Assembly (NCBI GenBank): GCA_002067705.1
Contig: MVRL01000165.1
Location: forward strand, 1 to 35,372
Direction of reading: 5' to 3'
DNA length: 35,372 nucleotides
From: Methanosaeta sp. PtaU1.Bin112
GTDB taxonomy: Archaea; Halobacteriota; Methanosarcinia; Methanotrichales; Methanotrichaceae
This document shows positions 8,115 to 17,352 of this stretch, piece by piece; the stretch's first letter is position 1; every line of letters begins with the position of its first letter. Position numbers and translations under genes: made by a program. Under the pieces are notes generated by a model, which saw only the letters and a program-made list of their open reading frames with translations, did not search any database and was not told where the DNA came from.

Positions 8115-8251
8115 AAGCTGCCAACCCCGTAGAAAGTAGCCTTCATCCTTTTATCCCAGGCTAATAAATCCATCGATTCATTCCATAGCCAACTTGCTTT
8201 GCAATCAAAACGCATTTATCCTCAGCAATTGTCCGATGACGAGGGTGCCAT
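8115..8251. promoter_or_regulatory. Divergent promoter region ribH / ilvE
   Basis: These 137 bp separate two divergent start codons. On the plus strand a CATTTATCC segment at about 8211-8219 could be the ilvE TATA box, with GAGGGTG (8241-8247) as its ribosome binding site. On the minus strand a TTTATTAG motif near 8160-8168 or ATAAAAGG near 8150 could serve ribH. No operator palindrome stands out. Confidence 0.4.
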
Positions 8252-9124
8252 ATGAGCTTAATTTATCTTAACGGAAAGTTTGTTCCGGCGGAACAGGCTG
8301 CAGTTTCGGTCTTTGATCACGGATTTCTATATGGAGATGGAGTCTTCGAGGGAATTAGAGCCTACGGAGGGCGCGTCTTCCGACTCGAAGACCATGTGAG
8401 GAGGCTCTTTGACTCGGCAAAGGCCATCTTACTCTGCGTTCCCATGAGCGAGGAGGAGATGTGCGAGGCGATACTGGAGACCTTAAGGAAGAATAATCTG
8501 CGTGATGCTTACATCCGGCCCATTGTTACCCGAGGCTATGGCGACCTTGGCCTGGACCCCAATAAGTGCAGCCTGGCATCGGTCATCATCATCGCTGTCG
8601 AGTGGGGCGCAATGTACGGAGACCTCTATGAGGTTGGACTTACGGCCATATCCGTCTCCGTGCGCAGAAATGCTCCGGACGCGGTGCCACCCAATATCAA
8701 GAGCCTCAATTATCTGAATAATATCCTGGCAAAGATCGAGGCCAACATCAAGGGCGGCAACGAGGCCATAATCCTCGACTCAAATGGATTGCTGTCAGAG
8801 GGAAGCGGAGACAATATATTCGTCATCAAAGGTGGAAAGATCCGCACCCCACACACGATAAACAACCTCAAAGGAATAACCAGGGAAGCAGTCATGGAGC
8901 TGGCAGCCGCTCGAGGCTATGATCTTATGGAGAGCGATCTGGGACTGTTTGACCTCTACACTGCAGACGAGGTATTTGTTACAGGAACAGCAGCAGAGGT
9001 TGCGCCAGTCACCAAGGTGGACGGCAGGACGGTCGGAAACGGCAAGCCGGGTCCGGTCACAAAGGATCTCATGGCGGCCTTCAAGGTGCTTGCCAATACC
9101 ACAGGCACAGCCATATACAAATAA
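8252..9124 (+). CDS. ilvE: Branched-chain amino acid aminotransferase
   Basis: This 290-residue fold-type IV PLP enzyme performs the last transamination to Leu, Ile and Val from their 2-oxoacids, using glutamate. Family features are [18 protein letters not shown] (21-38), Tyr/Arg substrate residues in [12 protein letters not shown] (86-97), Schiff-base Lys150 in [17 protein letters not shown], Glu183 in [11 protein letters not shown] (cofactor nitrogen), and GTAAEVAPV near the C-terminus for phosphate binding. The length is standard. A D-amino-acid or aminodeoxychorismate-lyase relative is possible, but the KSLNYLNN pattern is typical of IlvE. GAGGGTG lies 4 nt before ATG. The gene converges on the yjbQ-like gene across a shared hairpin. 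Confidence 0.93.
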   Translation: MSLIYLNGKFVPAEQAAVSVFDHGFLYGDGVFEGIRAYGGRVFRLEDHVRRLFDSAKAILLCVPMSEEEMCEAILETLRKNNLRDAYIRPIVTRGYGDLGLDPNKCSLASVIIIAVEWGAMYGDLYEVGLTAISVSVRRNAPDAVPPNIKSLNYLNNILAKIEANIKGGNEAIILDSNGLLSEGSGDNIFVIKGGKIRTPHTINNLKGITREAVMELAAARGYDLMESDLGLFDLYTADEVFVTGTAAEVAPVTKVDGRTVGNGKPGPVTKDLMAAFKVLANTTGTAIYK

Positions 9125-9173
9125 TGCAAACAATAGTGCAATAAGGCTAAAAGTACGAAAAGGGCAAAGGATC

Positions 9174-9189
9174 GAGGGATTTTTCCCTC
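9174..9189. terminator. Bidirectional hairpin between convergent genes
   Basis: GAGGGA (9174-9179), a TTTT loop, and TCCCTC (9184-9189) make a perfect 6-bp stem. It lies 50 bp past the ilvE stop and 15 bp past the stop of the convergent minus-strand gene, so it can serve both. Confidence 0.5.
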
Positions 9190-9204
9190 ACCTCTTCTCA
9201 AGCT

Positions 9205-9603
9205 TCAATCTGCAAGCAATTTTACAGAGACTCTTCTTTTCCTTGGGCCATCCAATTCAAAGAAGAGTATCCTCTGCCACATTCCCATGATCAGTCTCCT
9301 CTTCTCAAAGGGAATCAGGAGGCTATTTCCGAGCAGCATGGCCTGCAGATGGGCATGAGCATTGCCGTCCCCCCTATCATGCTGATAGCCTGCACCCCGG
9401 GGAGCAATCCTTTGCAGAAGATTTAGGATATCATTTATCAATGCTTCATCAGCTTCATTGATGGCCAATCCAGTGGTAGTATGGAGAGAATAGACGAGCA
9501 CGACGCCGTTTTCTGCGCGGCTCTCTTCCACTGCCCTTTCAACCTGATCAGTGATATCGATAACATCAACTGATTTGCGGCTTTCAATCTCGATCATAAT
9601 CAT
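9205..9603 (-). CDS. YjbQ / UPF0047 family protein
   Basis: This 132-residue protein belongs to the YjbQ (UPF0047) family of small homotrimeric cytoplasmic proteins. Some members have been linked to a side activity of thiamine-phosphate synthesis, but the physiological role is not settled. Conserved landmarks are the SLHTTTGLAINEADEAL segment (39-55), the His-rich YQHDRGDGNAHAHLQA block (73-88), which is a probable metal or substrate site, and the C-terminal GMWQRILFFELDGPRKRRV (106-124), close to the family's GTWQ-EL-DGPR pattern. Length is normal. Translation could begin at the first ATG or two codons later (MIEIE); no strong ribosome binding site decides between them. Confidence 0.9.
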   Translation of the reverse strand: MIMIEIESRKSVDVIDITDQVERAVEESRAENGVVLVYSLHTTTGLAINEADEALINDILNLLQRIAPRGAGYQHDRGDGNAHAHLQAMLLGNSLLIPFEKRRLIMGMWQRILFFELDGPRKRRVSVKLLAD

Positions 9604-10254
9604 CTACATAGACTATCGCAAAAGACATAGATTTAAGCCAATCGACTCTGAGCATCTTAAGGGAAGGATCCGGGTTCTGTTCATCTTGAGGGGATGGATG
9701 ACATAAAATTGCTAAGAAATCCCGGACCCGATTGTAGCTTATCGTTGATCATATATAAATTTTACTGTATAAGGTATAGAAAATTTCATTAACAAGATTT
9801 TTGTCTCCATACACAGCCATCGGTTTGAAAAATGCAGAAGTTAAAAATATATCATTGCATAAAACACCGGCACCATATTTAGCATATGCTCGATAATCCC
9901 ACATTATACCGGATGTTCAAACAGACATGCAAATATCACAGAATCATATGTGCTAGATTCTCGGCGGCCTTCAGCAATAAAGCTGTAGAATATCGCGAAA
10001 TGCAGCCGATCTGCCATATCGCAAACCAAATAAAAGACATCCGCAAATCAGGAATAACGCTGAATGTACAAGCGATCATAATAAGATATAGGATCTATTC
10101 ATATCGCTTCTCGACAGAAGTCATATAATTACATGACAAAAAGATTTCTCATTAAAAATATATCACAACATTTAACACTATTATTAATTTATATTTTAAG
10201 AGCAACAATTTAATAATAAGATCGTCCATTAGCAATCCAGGAGGGAATAAGACT
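9604..10254. promoter_or_regulatory. 650-bp intergenic region upstream of the acetate transporter
   Basis: This stretch is AT-rich and holds no gene I can support; an 80-codon frame at 9886-10128 has no ribosome binding site and no recognisable sequence. The last 80 bp carry a plausible promoter, with an AATTTATATTTTAAG segment at about 10185-10199 as TATA box, and then GGAGGG at 10240-10245, 9 nt before the transporter ATG. The long AT-rich leader is in keeping with a highly expressed, regulated gene, but I see no clear operator. Confidence 0.45.
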
Positions 10255-10854
10255 ATGCAAGAAACGAGGAAACAAAATATAGATACTCTGATCCTCAAAG
10301 ATACCACCGCCAATCCGGCGCCTCTCGGCCTGCTTGGCTTCGGACTGACCACAGTGCTGCTGAATATCCACAATGCCGGCTATTACGAGCTGAACTCAAT
10401 GATCCTGGCAATGGGAATATTCTACGGAGGCCTCGCCCAGATTATTGCAGGAATCATGGAATGGAAGAAGAACAACACCTTCGGGACCACTGCCTTCACA
10501 TCCTACGGCCTATTCTGGCTCACACTGGTAGGTTTGCTCTTCCTGCCAGAGCTCGGGCTTGCCGAGGCCACATCAAAGCCAGCCTTTGCAGCTTACTTCT
10601 TCATGTGGGGCCTCTTCACATTTGTCATGTTCCTGGGAACCCTGCGAGTCAACAGGGCTCTGCAGTTCGTCTTCCTCTCGCTGACCATCCTGTTCTTCCT
10701 GCTTGCCGCCAGGGATTATCTGGGAAGCGCCGCAATCGGAACACTGGCCGGATACGAGGGAATCATCTGCGGACTGTCCGCAGTCTACACTGGACTGGCC
10801 CAAGTCCTCAACGAAGTATACAAGAAAGTTGTAGCTCCATTGGGTCCGGTTTAA
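10255..10854 (+). CDS. Acetate uptake transporter (GPR1/FUN34/YaaH, AceP/SatP type)
   Basis: This 199-residue inner-membrane channel/transporter of the acetate uptake family moves acetate or succinate with protons. The signature [11 protein letters not shown] (20-30) begins helix 1. Six hydrophobic segments follow at about 23-39, 46-67, 81-98, 109-128, 134-151 and 157-184, with [13 protein letters not shown] (76-88) as the second family motif. For a methanogen this is the expected acetate importer for aceticlastic growth, and it is a main reason to place the window in Methanothrix or Methanosarcina relatives. It is monocistronic with its own GGAGGG site, which suggests strong translation. Confidence 0.93.
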   Translation: MQETRKQNIDTLILKDTTANPAPLGLLGFGLTTVLLNIHNAGYYELNSMILAMGIFYGGLAQIIAGIMEWKKNNTFGTTAFTSYGLFWLTLVGLLFLPELGLAEATSKPAFAAYFFMWGLFTFVMFLGTLRVNRALQFVFLSLTILFFLLAARDYLGSAAIGTLAGYEGIICGLSAVYTGLAQVLNEVYKKVVAPLGPV

Positions 10855-10872
10855 AAGGTGACGAAATTTGGC

Positions 10873-10895
10873 AAGATCCAGTTTTCCGGGATCTT
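10873..10895 (+). terminator. Hairpin after the transporter gene
   Basis: AAGATCC (10873-10879) pairs with GGATCTT (10889-10895) around a 9-nt loop, 19 bp past the transporter stop. Only a short T-stretch (ATTTTAA) follows, so the call rests mainly on position. Confidence 0.4.
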
Positions 10896-10970
10896 CCACC
10901 CATTTTAATGACCAATCCGATCAAAGCAAAGCTGATGAATGAAAATAAAAAAAGATAGATTGCCGATTTT

Positions 10971-11840
10971 CTAGCAATCTATGCCGTCGCAGACAGCGCG
11001 ATCCTTTTCCGGCACTGGATTCTCATGGAACTTGATGGTCTTCTCTGCCTCGAATACTCCGGAGAACATCTCGTGCGCCTTGATGTCCTTGTAGAATATC
11101 TTGTGCATGGAAGCATCCGTTCCCCATGTGCCGTTGAAGGAATTCCTGGTCTCAAGACCGATCAAATGGGCCGGATTATTGCCCATGAGTTCGGCAACCC
11201 GCGCGGTGTCCCTTCCCGCATCCTTCAGCTTCTTGATGAGCTGCTCAGGAGTTATGGTGTGCGTGGCCTGTGCCATGTACTGGGCATATTCCTGCGGATA
11301 GTACAATGCCAGAAGCTGCAGGTAGTCCCGGTTGGCAGGAACTGCCGGCTCCTGAGGATTGTATGGCGTGGTTGAAACGAAGAAGGCGGTCTGGTCCTGT
11401 TCCATCTCATAGACTGCAAAATTCTCCTGGACCTTGGCACCTATTCCACCGTAAAACGCCTTGGAATGCATGAACTTGGAGCCCATGAGAGGCGTGTCCT
11501 TGCTGGCATAGGTCATCTTTGTGCCCTCATACAAATTGAGCTGGCTCTTATTTCCGCCGTTTGCCGAGGAGATATTTCTCTGCAGCTTATCGGAATTCTG
11601 CGAGTAAGCATGCTCCTGATCAAGCTCAAAGTCGCCGTTGCCGGCCATATTGTTGAAGTACTCCAGAGCGATCTTCTTATCGACTATTGATGTGCTCATG
11701 TCGATAACTCCGCTCCCGGAGATCTTTTGCGCTTCACAAAACTGTTCGTACTGTACTGGCGGCACCAATGGAGGATTCGCCAATGCGGTACAGCAGCATA
11801 GCAATAGAATTAAAGCTGTCGCTATTACTACTCCCTTCAT
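10971..11840 (-). CDS. Secreted protein of unknown function
   Basis: This 289-residue protein has a clear signal peptide (residues 1-21, LILLLCCCTALA before NPPL) and no further membrane segment, so it should be released or held in the envelope. I do not recognise a family. The mature part begins NPPLVPPVQYEQFCEAQKISGSG. It has about seven Asn-x-Ser/Thr-like sites and hydrophobic beta-like stretches such as FAVYEMEQDQTAFFVSTTPY. Cys34, together with the two Cys of the C-terminal CDGIDC, could form disulfides. GGGGTGA lies just upstream of the ATG. A TATA-like element and a palindrome lie 50 bp upstream, and the gene is divergent from another secreted-protein gene. Confidence 0.8.
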   Translation of the reverse strand: MKGVVIATALILLLCCCTALANPPLVPPVQYEQFCEAQKISGSGVIDMSTSIVDKKIALEYFNNMAGNGDFELDQEHAYSQNSDKLQRNISSANGGNKSQLNLYEGTKMTYASKDTPLMGSKFMHSKAFYGGIGAKVQENFAVYEMEQDQTAFFVSTTPYNPQEPAVPANRDYLQLLALYYPQEYAQYMAQATHTITPEQLIKKLKDAGRDTARVAELMGNNPAHLIGLETRNSFNGTWGTDASMHKIFYKDIKAHEMFSGVFEAEKTIKFHENPVPEKDRAVCDGIDC

Positions 11841-11880
11841 ACTGATTCACCCCTATACTCTATCGAGTATACGAAGAATC

Positions 11881-11900
11881 TCCCTTGAAGGGATATAAAC
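11881..11900 (-). promoter_or_regulatory. Promoter with overlapping palindrome
   Basis: On the minus strand GTTTATATC (plus 11892-11900) is a good archaeal TATA box about 50 bp before the ATG at 11840. A perfect palindrome, TCCCTT-G-AAGGGA (11881-11893), overlaps its downstream edge, where a repressor would block transcription. A half-site-like TTCAAGGGA recurs at about 11927-11937. Confidence 0.45.
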
Positions 11901-12138
11901 ATATCGAAAGAAATTATCATATGAATATTCAAGGGAATGATGGTAATAATAATATTGGAAACGAAACCAGACTCTGTAAAATTATTAGCAACTGTTTCCG
12001 CCACAGGACGGAGCGAAATGCAGGCATAATTACAAAATAATTTTGATGTATATTCGCGAAGCTACCGGGATTGACAACAATAATAGTGTGAATAAATTTG
12101 ATTTTCAAATAAATGATATAAAAATAAAATTTTTGATT

Positions 12139-12150
12139 ACAAATATTTGT
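12139..12150. promoter_or_regulatory. Perfect 12-bp palindrome in the divergent spacer
   Basis: ACAAATATTTGT is self-complementary and lies in the 494-bp AT-rich region (11841-12334) between two divergent secreted-protein genes. A TTTATAAAT box at about 12178-12186 lies nearby but is 150 bp from the plus-strand start. It is a possible operator; AT-richness alone could also produce it. The rest of this spacer shows no gene. Confidence 0.3.
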
Positions 12151-12334
12151 GCATAAAAAATAATTGGCAAACCAGCTTTATAAATGCGATTTATGAACTG
12201 AATTAACTCGCAACCTGCACTAATTATACCAATAATTTTTTAAAATGTTTTTTACAATATAATTTAATTAGTATACCTAAAATGCATAAGTTTTTAAGTT
12301 TACTAATCATATTAGTTACAAAAGAGGTGTTAAT

Positions 12335-13174
12335 ATGAATAATAGACTGTCGATATGCATTCTGCTAAGCCTGGCGATACTCGCATCCGGCCTGGCGGAA
12401 GCGCAAGGAACATATGGAACGAAGGTGCAGGCAGGAGACCCTGATATAGGACTGCCACTATCGGATTTTGCGCCAATACCCGTTCCAGGTGCAGCCGATC
12501 CATTATGGCAGAATAATTTCTGGATATCCTATTGGGACTTAAATGCCAATGGCTTGTACGATGCTCAAGATGTCCCCTATCTCCAATTTGGCAGCTCTAA
12601 CGTGATTCAAGCACAAAGAATAGTTCGAGCTAACAATATTCGCCTTGCAGCATGGGGAAGCTATCCGGCAGGATCATATGTGAAAGCCAGTGATCCGGAT
12701 ATTGGACAGCAATTAAATACAGTTCCTCCTTTTGCATATGCCTTGCCTTCCGGATTTTTTACAGGATTCTACTATCTGAATGTAGCAGGAACTGCAGGAT
12801 ATGATATGGAGGACCCAGTTTATCTGAAAGTATTATCTAATCCACTTCCCATCCAATTAGGAACTAATGACATAAGGATAACAGGATATGCGAATTATCC
12901 AGCTGGATCAAGAGTATCGATTACCGATCCGGATGCCGGAAAAGGACTGTCGTTATTCAAGTTCCCCGCCGGATTCGGAAATGGAGGACCAACTATAACA
13001 ACAGCAGGGCAAATTGGCACCTTCATGTTCTTTAACGCAAATGGAAATATTGCCACAGTGCCTCCAAATCCCGCGTTTTCCGCAATATTCGATGATGGAG
13101 ATGTAGTGTATTTCCATGTGGGAGCAGGCGGAGCGGGAGCTGCCGTGGGTCCCAATGATATTCGCATGTTTTAA
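12335..13174 (+). CDS. Secreted three-repeat envelope (sheath-like) protein
   Basis: This 279-residue exported protein has a signal peptide ending near residue 23 (LAEA before QGTYG). The mature chain is three imperfect repeats of about 80-95 residues (25-103, 104-182, 183-278). Each has a Tyr-x-Ala-Gly start, a DPDIG or DPDAG turn, an aromatic FWISYWDLN/FYYLNV/FMFFNANG strand, a D-x-x-D-V-Y segment (QDVPYLQ, EDPVYLK, GDVVYFH) and an N-x-I-R end (NNIR, NDIR, NDIR). The Asp-rich turns may bind calcium. The architecture (signal peptide, no anchor, triplicate beta-rich repeat) would suit the Methanothrix sheath, whose major protein is a functional amyloid. That link is an inference and not a recognised match. 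GAGGTG at 12324-12329 supports the start. Confidence 0.75.
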   Translation: MNNRLSICILLSLAILASGLAEAQGTYGTKVQAGDPDIGLPLSDFAPIPVPGAADPLWQNNFWISYWDLNANGLYDAQDVPYLQFGSSNVIQAQRIVRANNIRLAAWGSYPAGSYVKASDPDIGQQLNTVPPFAYALPSGFFTGFYYLNVAGTAGYDMEDPVYLKVLSNPLPIQLGTNDIRITGYANYPAGSRVSITDPDAGKGLSLFKFPAGFGNGGPTITTAGQIGTFMFFNANGNIATVPPNPAFSAIFDDGDVVYFHVGAGGAGAAVGPNDIRMF

Positions 13175-13252
13175 GCAATATCTTTAATATTTTTTATTGA
13201 ATTCTACTCGTAATCAGCAGGTTGATATTTCTTAATCTCCATAAAGGTTTTC

Positions 13253-15376
13253 ATGAAGGACGAATCCAATGCAAGCAGAAGCAAGCCAGAAATCCTTCCC
13301 CCATCCAACCGCCTCCTCTCCGAAAGGAGCCCCTACCTCCTCCAGCACGCCCACAACCCTGTGGACTGGTACCCCTGGGGCGAGGAGGCCTTTGCCATAG
13401 CCCAAAAGGAGGACAGGCCCGTCTTCCTCTCCATCGGCTACTCCACCTGCCACTGGTGCCATGTCATGGCCCATGAGTCCTTCGAGGACGCCGATGTTGC
13501 CGCCCTATTAAACCGGGCCTTCATCTGCATAAAGGTTGACCGGGAGGAGAGGCCGGACATCGACCAGATCTACATGGGCTTTGCTCAAGCCATGACCGGC
13601 AGGGGCGGCTGGCCTCTTACTATTATCATGACCGCCGATAAGAAGCCCTTCTTTGCCGCCACCTACATTCCTAAAACCGGGCTGCACGGCCAGGCAGGAA
13701 TGATGCAGATCATACCGAAAGTCCAGGAACTGTGGGAGAAAAACAGAGAGCAGCTTCTGGATTCAGCAGATAAGATCATCGATTTTATCCGGGGGCAGAG
13801 CCGGCCACCCGCCGGGGCGGATGCGGCGAGTCTGGACGAGACCGCCCTCGACCGGGGGTACGAGGCCCTCTCCTCAATCTACGATCCCCAGAACGGCGGC
13901 TTTGGCACCGCACCCAAGTTTCCCTCGCCGCACAACCTCTTCTTCCTCCTGCGCTACTGGAAAAGAACTGGAGATACTCATGCTCTGCAGATGGTCGAGG
14001 AGACGCTTCAGGCCATGCGCCAGGGCGGAATCTACGATCATGTGGGATTCGGATTTCACAGGTACTCCACAGACGCCCGGTGGCTTGTCCCCCACTTCGA
14101 GAAGATGCTCTACGACCAGGCCCTGATGGCCATTGCCTACACCGAATGCTTCCAGGCCACAGGAAAAAAGGAGTACGGGAGAACGGCAGGCGAAATCCTG
14201 GATTACGTGCTCCGGGACATGACCGCGACCCAGGGAGCCTTCTTCTCGGCAGAGGATGCCGACAGCGAGGGCGAGGAGGGCAAATTCTACCTCTGGACTG
14301 CCCAGGAGCTGAAGGAAAGCCTGGACAGCGAGGAGTTCAGGCTCCTGATCCGGATCTTCGATGTCTACGAGAGCGGAAACTTCGAGAAGGAAAGAAACAT
14401 CCTCCGCTTGAGATCATCGCTGGAGGATGCGGCTGCCGTCCTGAAGATAAGCCTGCCCGATCTTTCCGCCCGGATGGAAAGGCTGAGGAGCAGGCTATTT
14501 CTTGCCAGGGAGAAGAGAGTGCATCCTCTGAAGGACGACAAGATTCTCACCGACTGGAATGGATTGATGATCGCCGCCCTGGCGAGAGCTGCCCAGGCCA
14601 TGCCCGGGGCAAAAGGGGCGGAATACGGGAGAGCAGCAATAAAGGCCGCCGATTTTATCCTGCAGGAGATGATGACCGCCGATGGCCGGCTGCTGCACCG
14701 CTACAGAAATGGGGCAGGCATTGCTGGCAATTTGGATGATTACGCCTTCCTGATCTGGGGCTTGCTCGATCTCTACGAGACGGTCTTTGATGCCAGGTAT
14801 CTGAAGAGTGCTCTAAAGCTAAATGATGCCATGCTGGAGCATTTCTGGGACAGGGATCAGGGCGGCCTGTTCTTTTCTGCTGACGATGCCGAGGGCCTTC
14901 TGCTGCGCAAAAAAGAGTATTATGACGGAGCAATTCCATCCGGAAATTCCATCGCCATGCATAACCTTCTGCGGCTTATGCACCTATCCGGAAGGACGGA
15001 ACTGGAAGAGAAGGCCTGGGAGCTGGCACGCGGCTGGGCCAGGACATCCGGCCAGATCATGGGCGCAAGCATGCTCCTCTGCTCTCTGGACTATGCTCTC
15101 GGGCCGGCCTCAGAAGTAGCTCTGCTGGGAAGCATTGAGGACGTGAGGATAGCGGAAATGCTCCGGGCCATGAGATCTCATTTCCTGCCCAACAAATCCA
15201 CAATGCTGGTGAACGGAGAAGAGATCAGAGAGATTGTGCCGTTCACCCGCAGTCTGCCCCTGGATGGAGAGACTACCGCTGCCTACGTATGCACCGATCA
15301 TGTCTGCAGCCTTCCGGTGCCAGGACCAAAGGAGTTGATGATGCTTCTCTCCGGCGATTCGCGTAAAACGCACTGA
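13253..15376 (+). CDS. YyaL / SSP411-type thioredoxin-domain protein
   Basis: This 707-residue protein matches the conserved YyaL (DUF255) family, related to human SPATA20. An N-terminal thioredoxin-like domain (about 18-180) opens with [21 protein letters not shown]-like sequence and has a CHWC redox motif at Cys66 and Cys69, followed by DREERPDID and GRGGWPLT. The rest is an alpha/alpha-barrel resembling N-acylglucosamine 2-epimerases, with [15 protein letters not shown] and the [10 protein letters not shown] block typical of the family. The cellular role is unknown. A cytoplasmic location is likely, as there is no signal peptide. Length and motifs are complete. The ribosome binding site is weak. 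GC content is higher than in the surrounding secreted-protein genes. Confidence 0.93.
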   Translation: MKDESNASRSKPEILPPSNRLLSERSPYLLQHAHNPVDWYPWGEEAFAIAQKEDRPVFLSIGYSTCHWCHVMAHESFEDADVAALLNRAFICIKVDREERPDIDQIYMGFAQAMTGRGGWPLTIIMTADKKPFFAATYIPKTGLHGQAGMMQIIPKVQELWEKNREQLLDSADKIIDFIRGQSRPPAGADAASLDETALDRGYEALSSIYDPQNGGFGTAPKFPSPHNLFFLLRYWKRTGDTHALQMVEETLQAMRQGGIYDHVGFGFHRYSTDARWLVPHFEKMLYDQALMAIAYTECFQATGKKEYGRTAGEILDYVLRDMTATQGAFFSAEDADSEGEEGKFYLWTAQELKESLDSEEFRLLIRIFDVYESGNFEKERNILRLRSSLEDAAAVLKISLPDLSARMERLRSRLFLAREKRVHPLKDDKILTDWNGLMIAALARAAQAMPGAKGAEYGRAAIKAADFILQEMMTADGRLLHRYRNGAGIAGNLDDYAFLIWGLLDLYETVFDARYLKSALKLNDAMLEHFWDRDQGGLFFSADDAEGLLLRKKEYYDGAIPSGNSIAMHNLLRLMHLSGRTELEEKAWELARGWARTSGQIMGASMLLCSLDYALGPASEVALLGSIEDVRIAEMLRAMRSHFLPNKSTMLVNGEEIREIVPFTRSLPLDGETTAAYVCTDHVCSLPVPGPKELMMLLSGDSRKTH

Positions 15377-15669
15377 GACCTATTCATCGAGAGGGAAATA
15401 TAACGATCTTTAACGAGACTGCAATTCCAGCAGATAGCGATAGTCTTGGCAGAGGGGCTAGAGCCAGAGATGATGAGAGCCAGTGGTCGACAACAATAAA
15501 TACTACCAGCTAGCTGTATGCCAGCAGAGGAGATCCAAATTTCTGAGAAAGAAATGGCATCCGATTCCGATGGGCACCGTAGTCTAAATAAATACCGTAG
15601 GGTATCCTACGCAAAAAAAGCAGCAAACAGATCTATTTTCTCACGCGCAGGTTATGCGGTGATGTTTTA
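15377..15669 (+). promoter_or_regulatory. Upstream region of the ATP-grasp operon
   Basis: No gene is visible in these 293 bp. CGTAGG (15596-15601) and CCTACG (15606-15611) form a small hairpin about 60 bp before the operon start, next to an A7 run. GGTGATG (about 15658-15664) is the ribosome binding site of the first gene. A TAAATAAATA segment at 15585-15594 is the best TATA candidate. Confidence 0.35.
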
Positions 15670-16323
15670 ATGAACAAACGACGAGAACATGTTCCTAAAA
15701 AAGACATCATGTATACTTTAAAGGAAGATGACTCCCAATATATTGTTAATGAGAGTTACTTTTACAAGACGCAGCCGTACTATACCATCGTCAAGAGCGA
15801 AAACGATGGCATAAAGACCACGCCCAGCAGCAGCGATGTGCTGGATGCCTATATCGTTCCCATCTGCCTGGAGAAGGCAAAGCTGGCTGGAATACCGGTC
15901 TGCGACTGGATCATATCCAACCAGTACGTCTCTCTGCCGGCCATAGTCTACGGTTTGAATTACTTCTCCACACCATCCGACCACTTCCTGATCAGGGAGC
16001 TAGAGGAAGCAAAAAGGGTGATCAAGCATGTCACCAATCACGGCAGGTACCCCTTCTGCTACCAGAAGATAGGCGAGACCACAACAGTCGGCAAATGCGT
16101 TTCCATCTTCGGCAAGACCATCAATTGCTGTGAGATGGCCAGGTCGCTCGCAGAGAAGATCTATGAGGTCTTCCGGCTGCCTCTCGTGGAAGTTGTGCTG
16201 GTCAAGGATGAATCCGGCTGTCGGCTATCTTCCCTGGCTCCGGTCAAATATTCGCATTTATCAAAGGATGAAACGGAAATGTTACAGGACCTTCTGAATA
16301 AGAGGGTGAGACGCTTTGAGTAA
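15670..16323 (+). CDS. RimK-associated N-terminal domain (RLAN-type) protein
   Basis: This 217-residue protein resembles the domain often found fused to, or encoded just before, RimK-like ATP-grasp ligases. Visible blocks are ESYFYKTQPYYTIVKSENDG (28-47), VPICLEKAKLAGIP and DWIISNQYVSLPAIVYGLNYFS. Its exact activity is unknown. It may supply substrate or partner specificity to the ligase encoded next to it. The second half (GRYPFCYQKIGET, CVSIFGKTINCCEMA) contains four Cys that could bind metal. It is the first gene of a four-gene operon and its 3' end overlaps the ATP-grasp start by 8 bp. The family call is from recalled sequence pattern and context. Confidence 0.65.
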   Translation: MNKRREHVPKKDIMYTLKEDDSQYIVNESYFYKTQPYYTIVKSENDGIKTTPSSSDVLDAYIVPICLEKAKLAGIPVCDWIISNQYVSLPAIVYGLNYFSTPSDHFLIRELEEAKRVIKHVTNHGRYPFCYQKIGETTTVGKCVSIFGKTINCCEMARSLAEKIYEVFRLPLVEVVLVKDESGCRLSSLAPVKYSHLSKDETEMLQDLLNKRVRRFE

Positions 16324-17335
16324 ATTAGGCATCTTCGTCAATAGACAGACCTTAAGTAGCTCTGAACAGCTCACGGCCGTGGTTAAATGCCGGGACGTGG
16401 CTGAGAGCCTTGGCCACACAGCTGAGTTCATCTTCCCGGTGGACATCAAAAAGATTCCCAAACTGGACGCGCTCTTCATCCGCGCCAACACCGATCCCAT
16501 GAACATCACCTATGTGGCGTCCAGAATGGCGGAAATGTACGGAATACCGGTAATAGACGACCCAAGCTCAATCCGGATCTGTGCCGACAAGATCAACATG
16601 TACATGCACCTGATGAAGAAGAACATCTCCATGCCCAGAACCAGGTTCCTGAAGAAGAAAGAGCTGGATGAAAGCTCAGCCGCTCAGCTCTTCGAAGAGC
16701 TGGGCACGCCACTGGTGCTGAAGGAGCCATCCACATCATTCTCAGTCCGGGTGGAAAAGGTCTCATCCTCTGACGAGCTATTGAAGGTCGCAAAGAGATT
16801 CTTCAAGCTCTCAGACTGGATTGTGGTGCAGGAGTACATCGAGAGCAGGTTTGACTGGAGAGTCGGAGTCATAAACGGACAGCTGCTCTATGCCTGCCGC
16901 TATATCATCCCCTCAGAGACCTTCAAGATCCAGGCCTCGGTGAACGGACATATCGTCTACTGCGATGTGGAGAGCGTTCCTGCCGATCAGGTTCCCCCGG
17001 AGGTCATAAAGCTGGGGCGGGAAGCAGGAAACGCCATTGGCAATGGACTATATGGTGTGGACATCAAAGAAAGCAACGGGAAGCTCTATGTCATTGAGGT
17101 CAATGATAATCCCTCTCTGGAAGGAGGGGAGGATGCCCATTATCCGGATATGTTCCATAAGATCATCTCCTACCTGATGACTGGAGACGCATGCAGCTAT
17201 GCTGGAGATCTCTCAGAGAAGGCATTGGGTCCTCATGGATTCGAAGGCGAGTACGGCCTGGGAGCTGCCGCTGGCATCTGCAGCCAATCCGCCCTGGAAG
17301 AAAAGGCGGCATACTCCTACAAGATCGACTTCTAG
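16316..17335 (+). CDS. RimK-like ATP-grasp ligase
   Basis: This 339-residue enzyme should join an amino acid or amine to a carboxylate through an acyl-phosphate, using ATP and Mg. The start is TTG at 16316 with GAGGGTGAG 7 nt upstream; it overlaps the previous stop. ATP-grasp landmarks are Lys92 (CADKINMYMHLMKK), then PRTRF, Lys136 in PLVLKEPSTSFSVRV, QEYIESRFDWRVGVING (172-188), Asp249 in GLYGVDIKE, and Glu261/Asn263 in VIEVNDNPSLEGG for metal binding. The KEPSTSFS loop differs from the Gly-rich loop of E. coli RimK and is typical of the subgroup paired with RLAN domains. Substrates are unknown. The neighbouring GCS2-type ligase suggests a peptide-like or glutamyl product. Confidence 0.88.
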   Translation: MSKLGIFVNRQTLSSSEQLTAVVKCRDVAESLGHTAEFIFPVDIKKIPKLDALFIRANTDPMNITYVASRMAEMYGIPVIDDPSSIRICADKINMYMHLMKKNISMPRTRFLKKKELDESSAAQLFEELGTPLVLKEPSTSFSVRVEKVSSSDELLKVAKRFFKLSDWIVVQEYIESRFDWRVGVINGQLLYACRYIIPSETFKIQASVNGHIVYCDVESVPADQVPPEVIKLGREAGNAIGNGLYGVDIKESNGKLYVIEVNDNPSLEGGEDAHYPDMFHKIISYLMTGDACSYAGDLSEKALGPHGFEGEYGLGAAAGICSQSALEEKAAYSYKIDF

Positions 17336-17352
17336 ATAGGGATGATAAATCA

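Noticed and set aside
9886-10128. 80-codon plus-strand frame upstream of the acetate transporter
   Set aside because: No ribosome binding site, unusual composition, no recognisable motif, and it lies in AT-rich promoter DNA.
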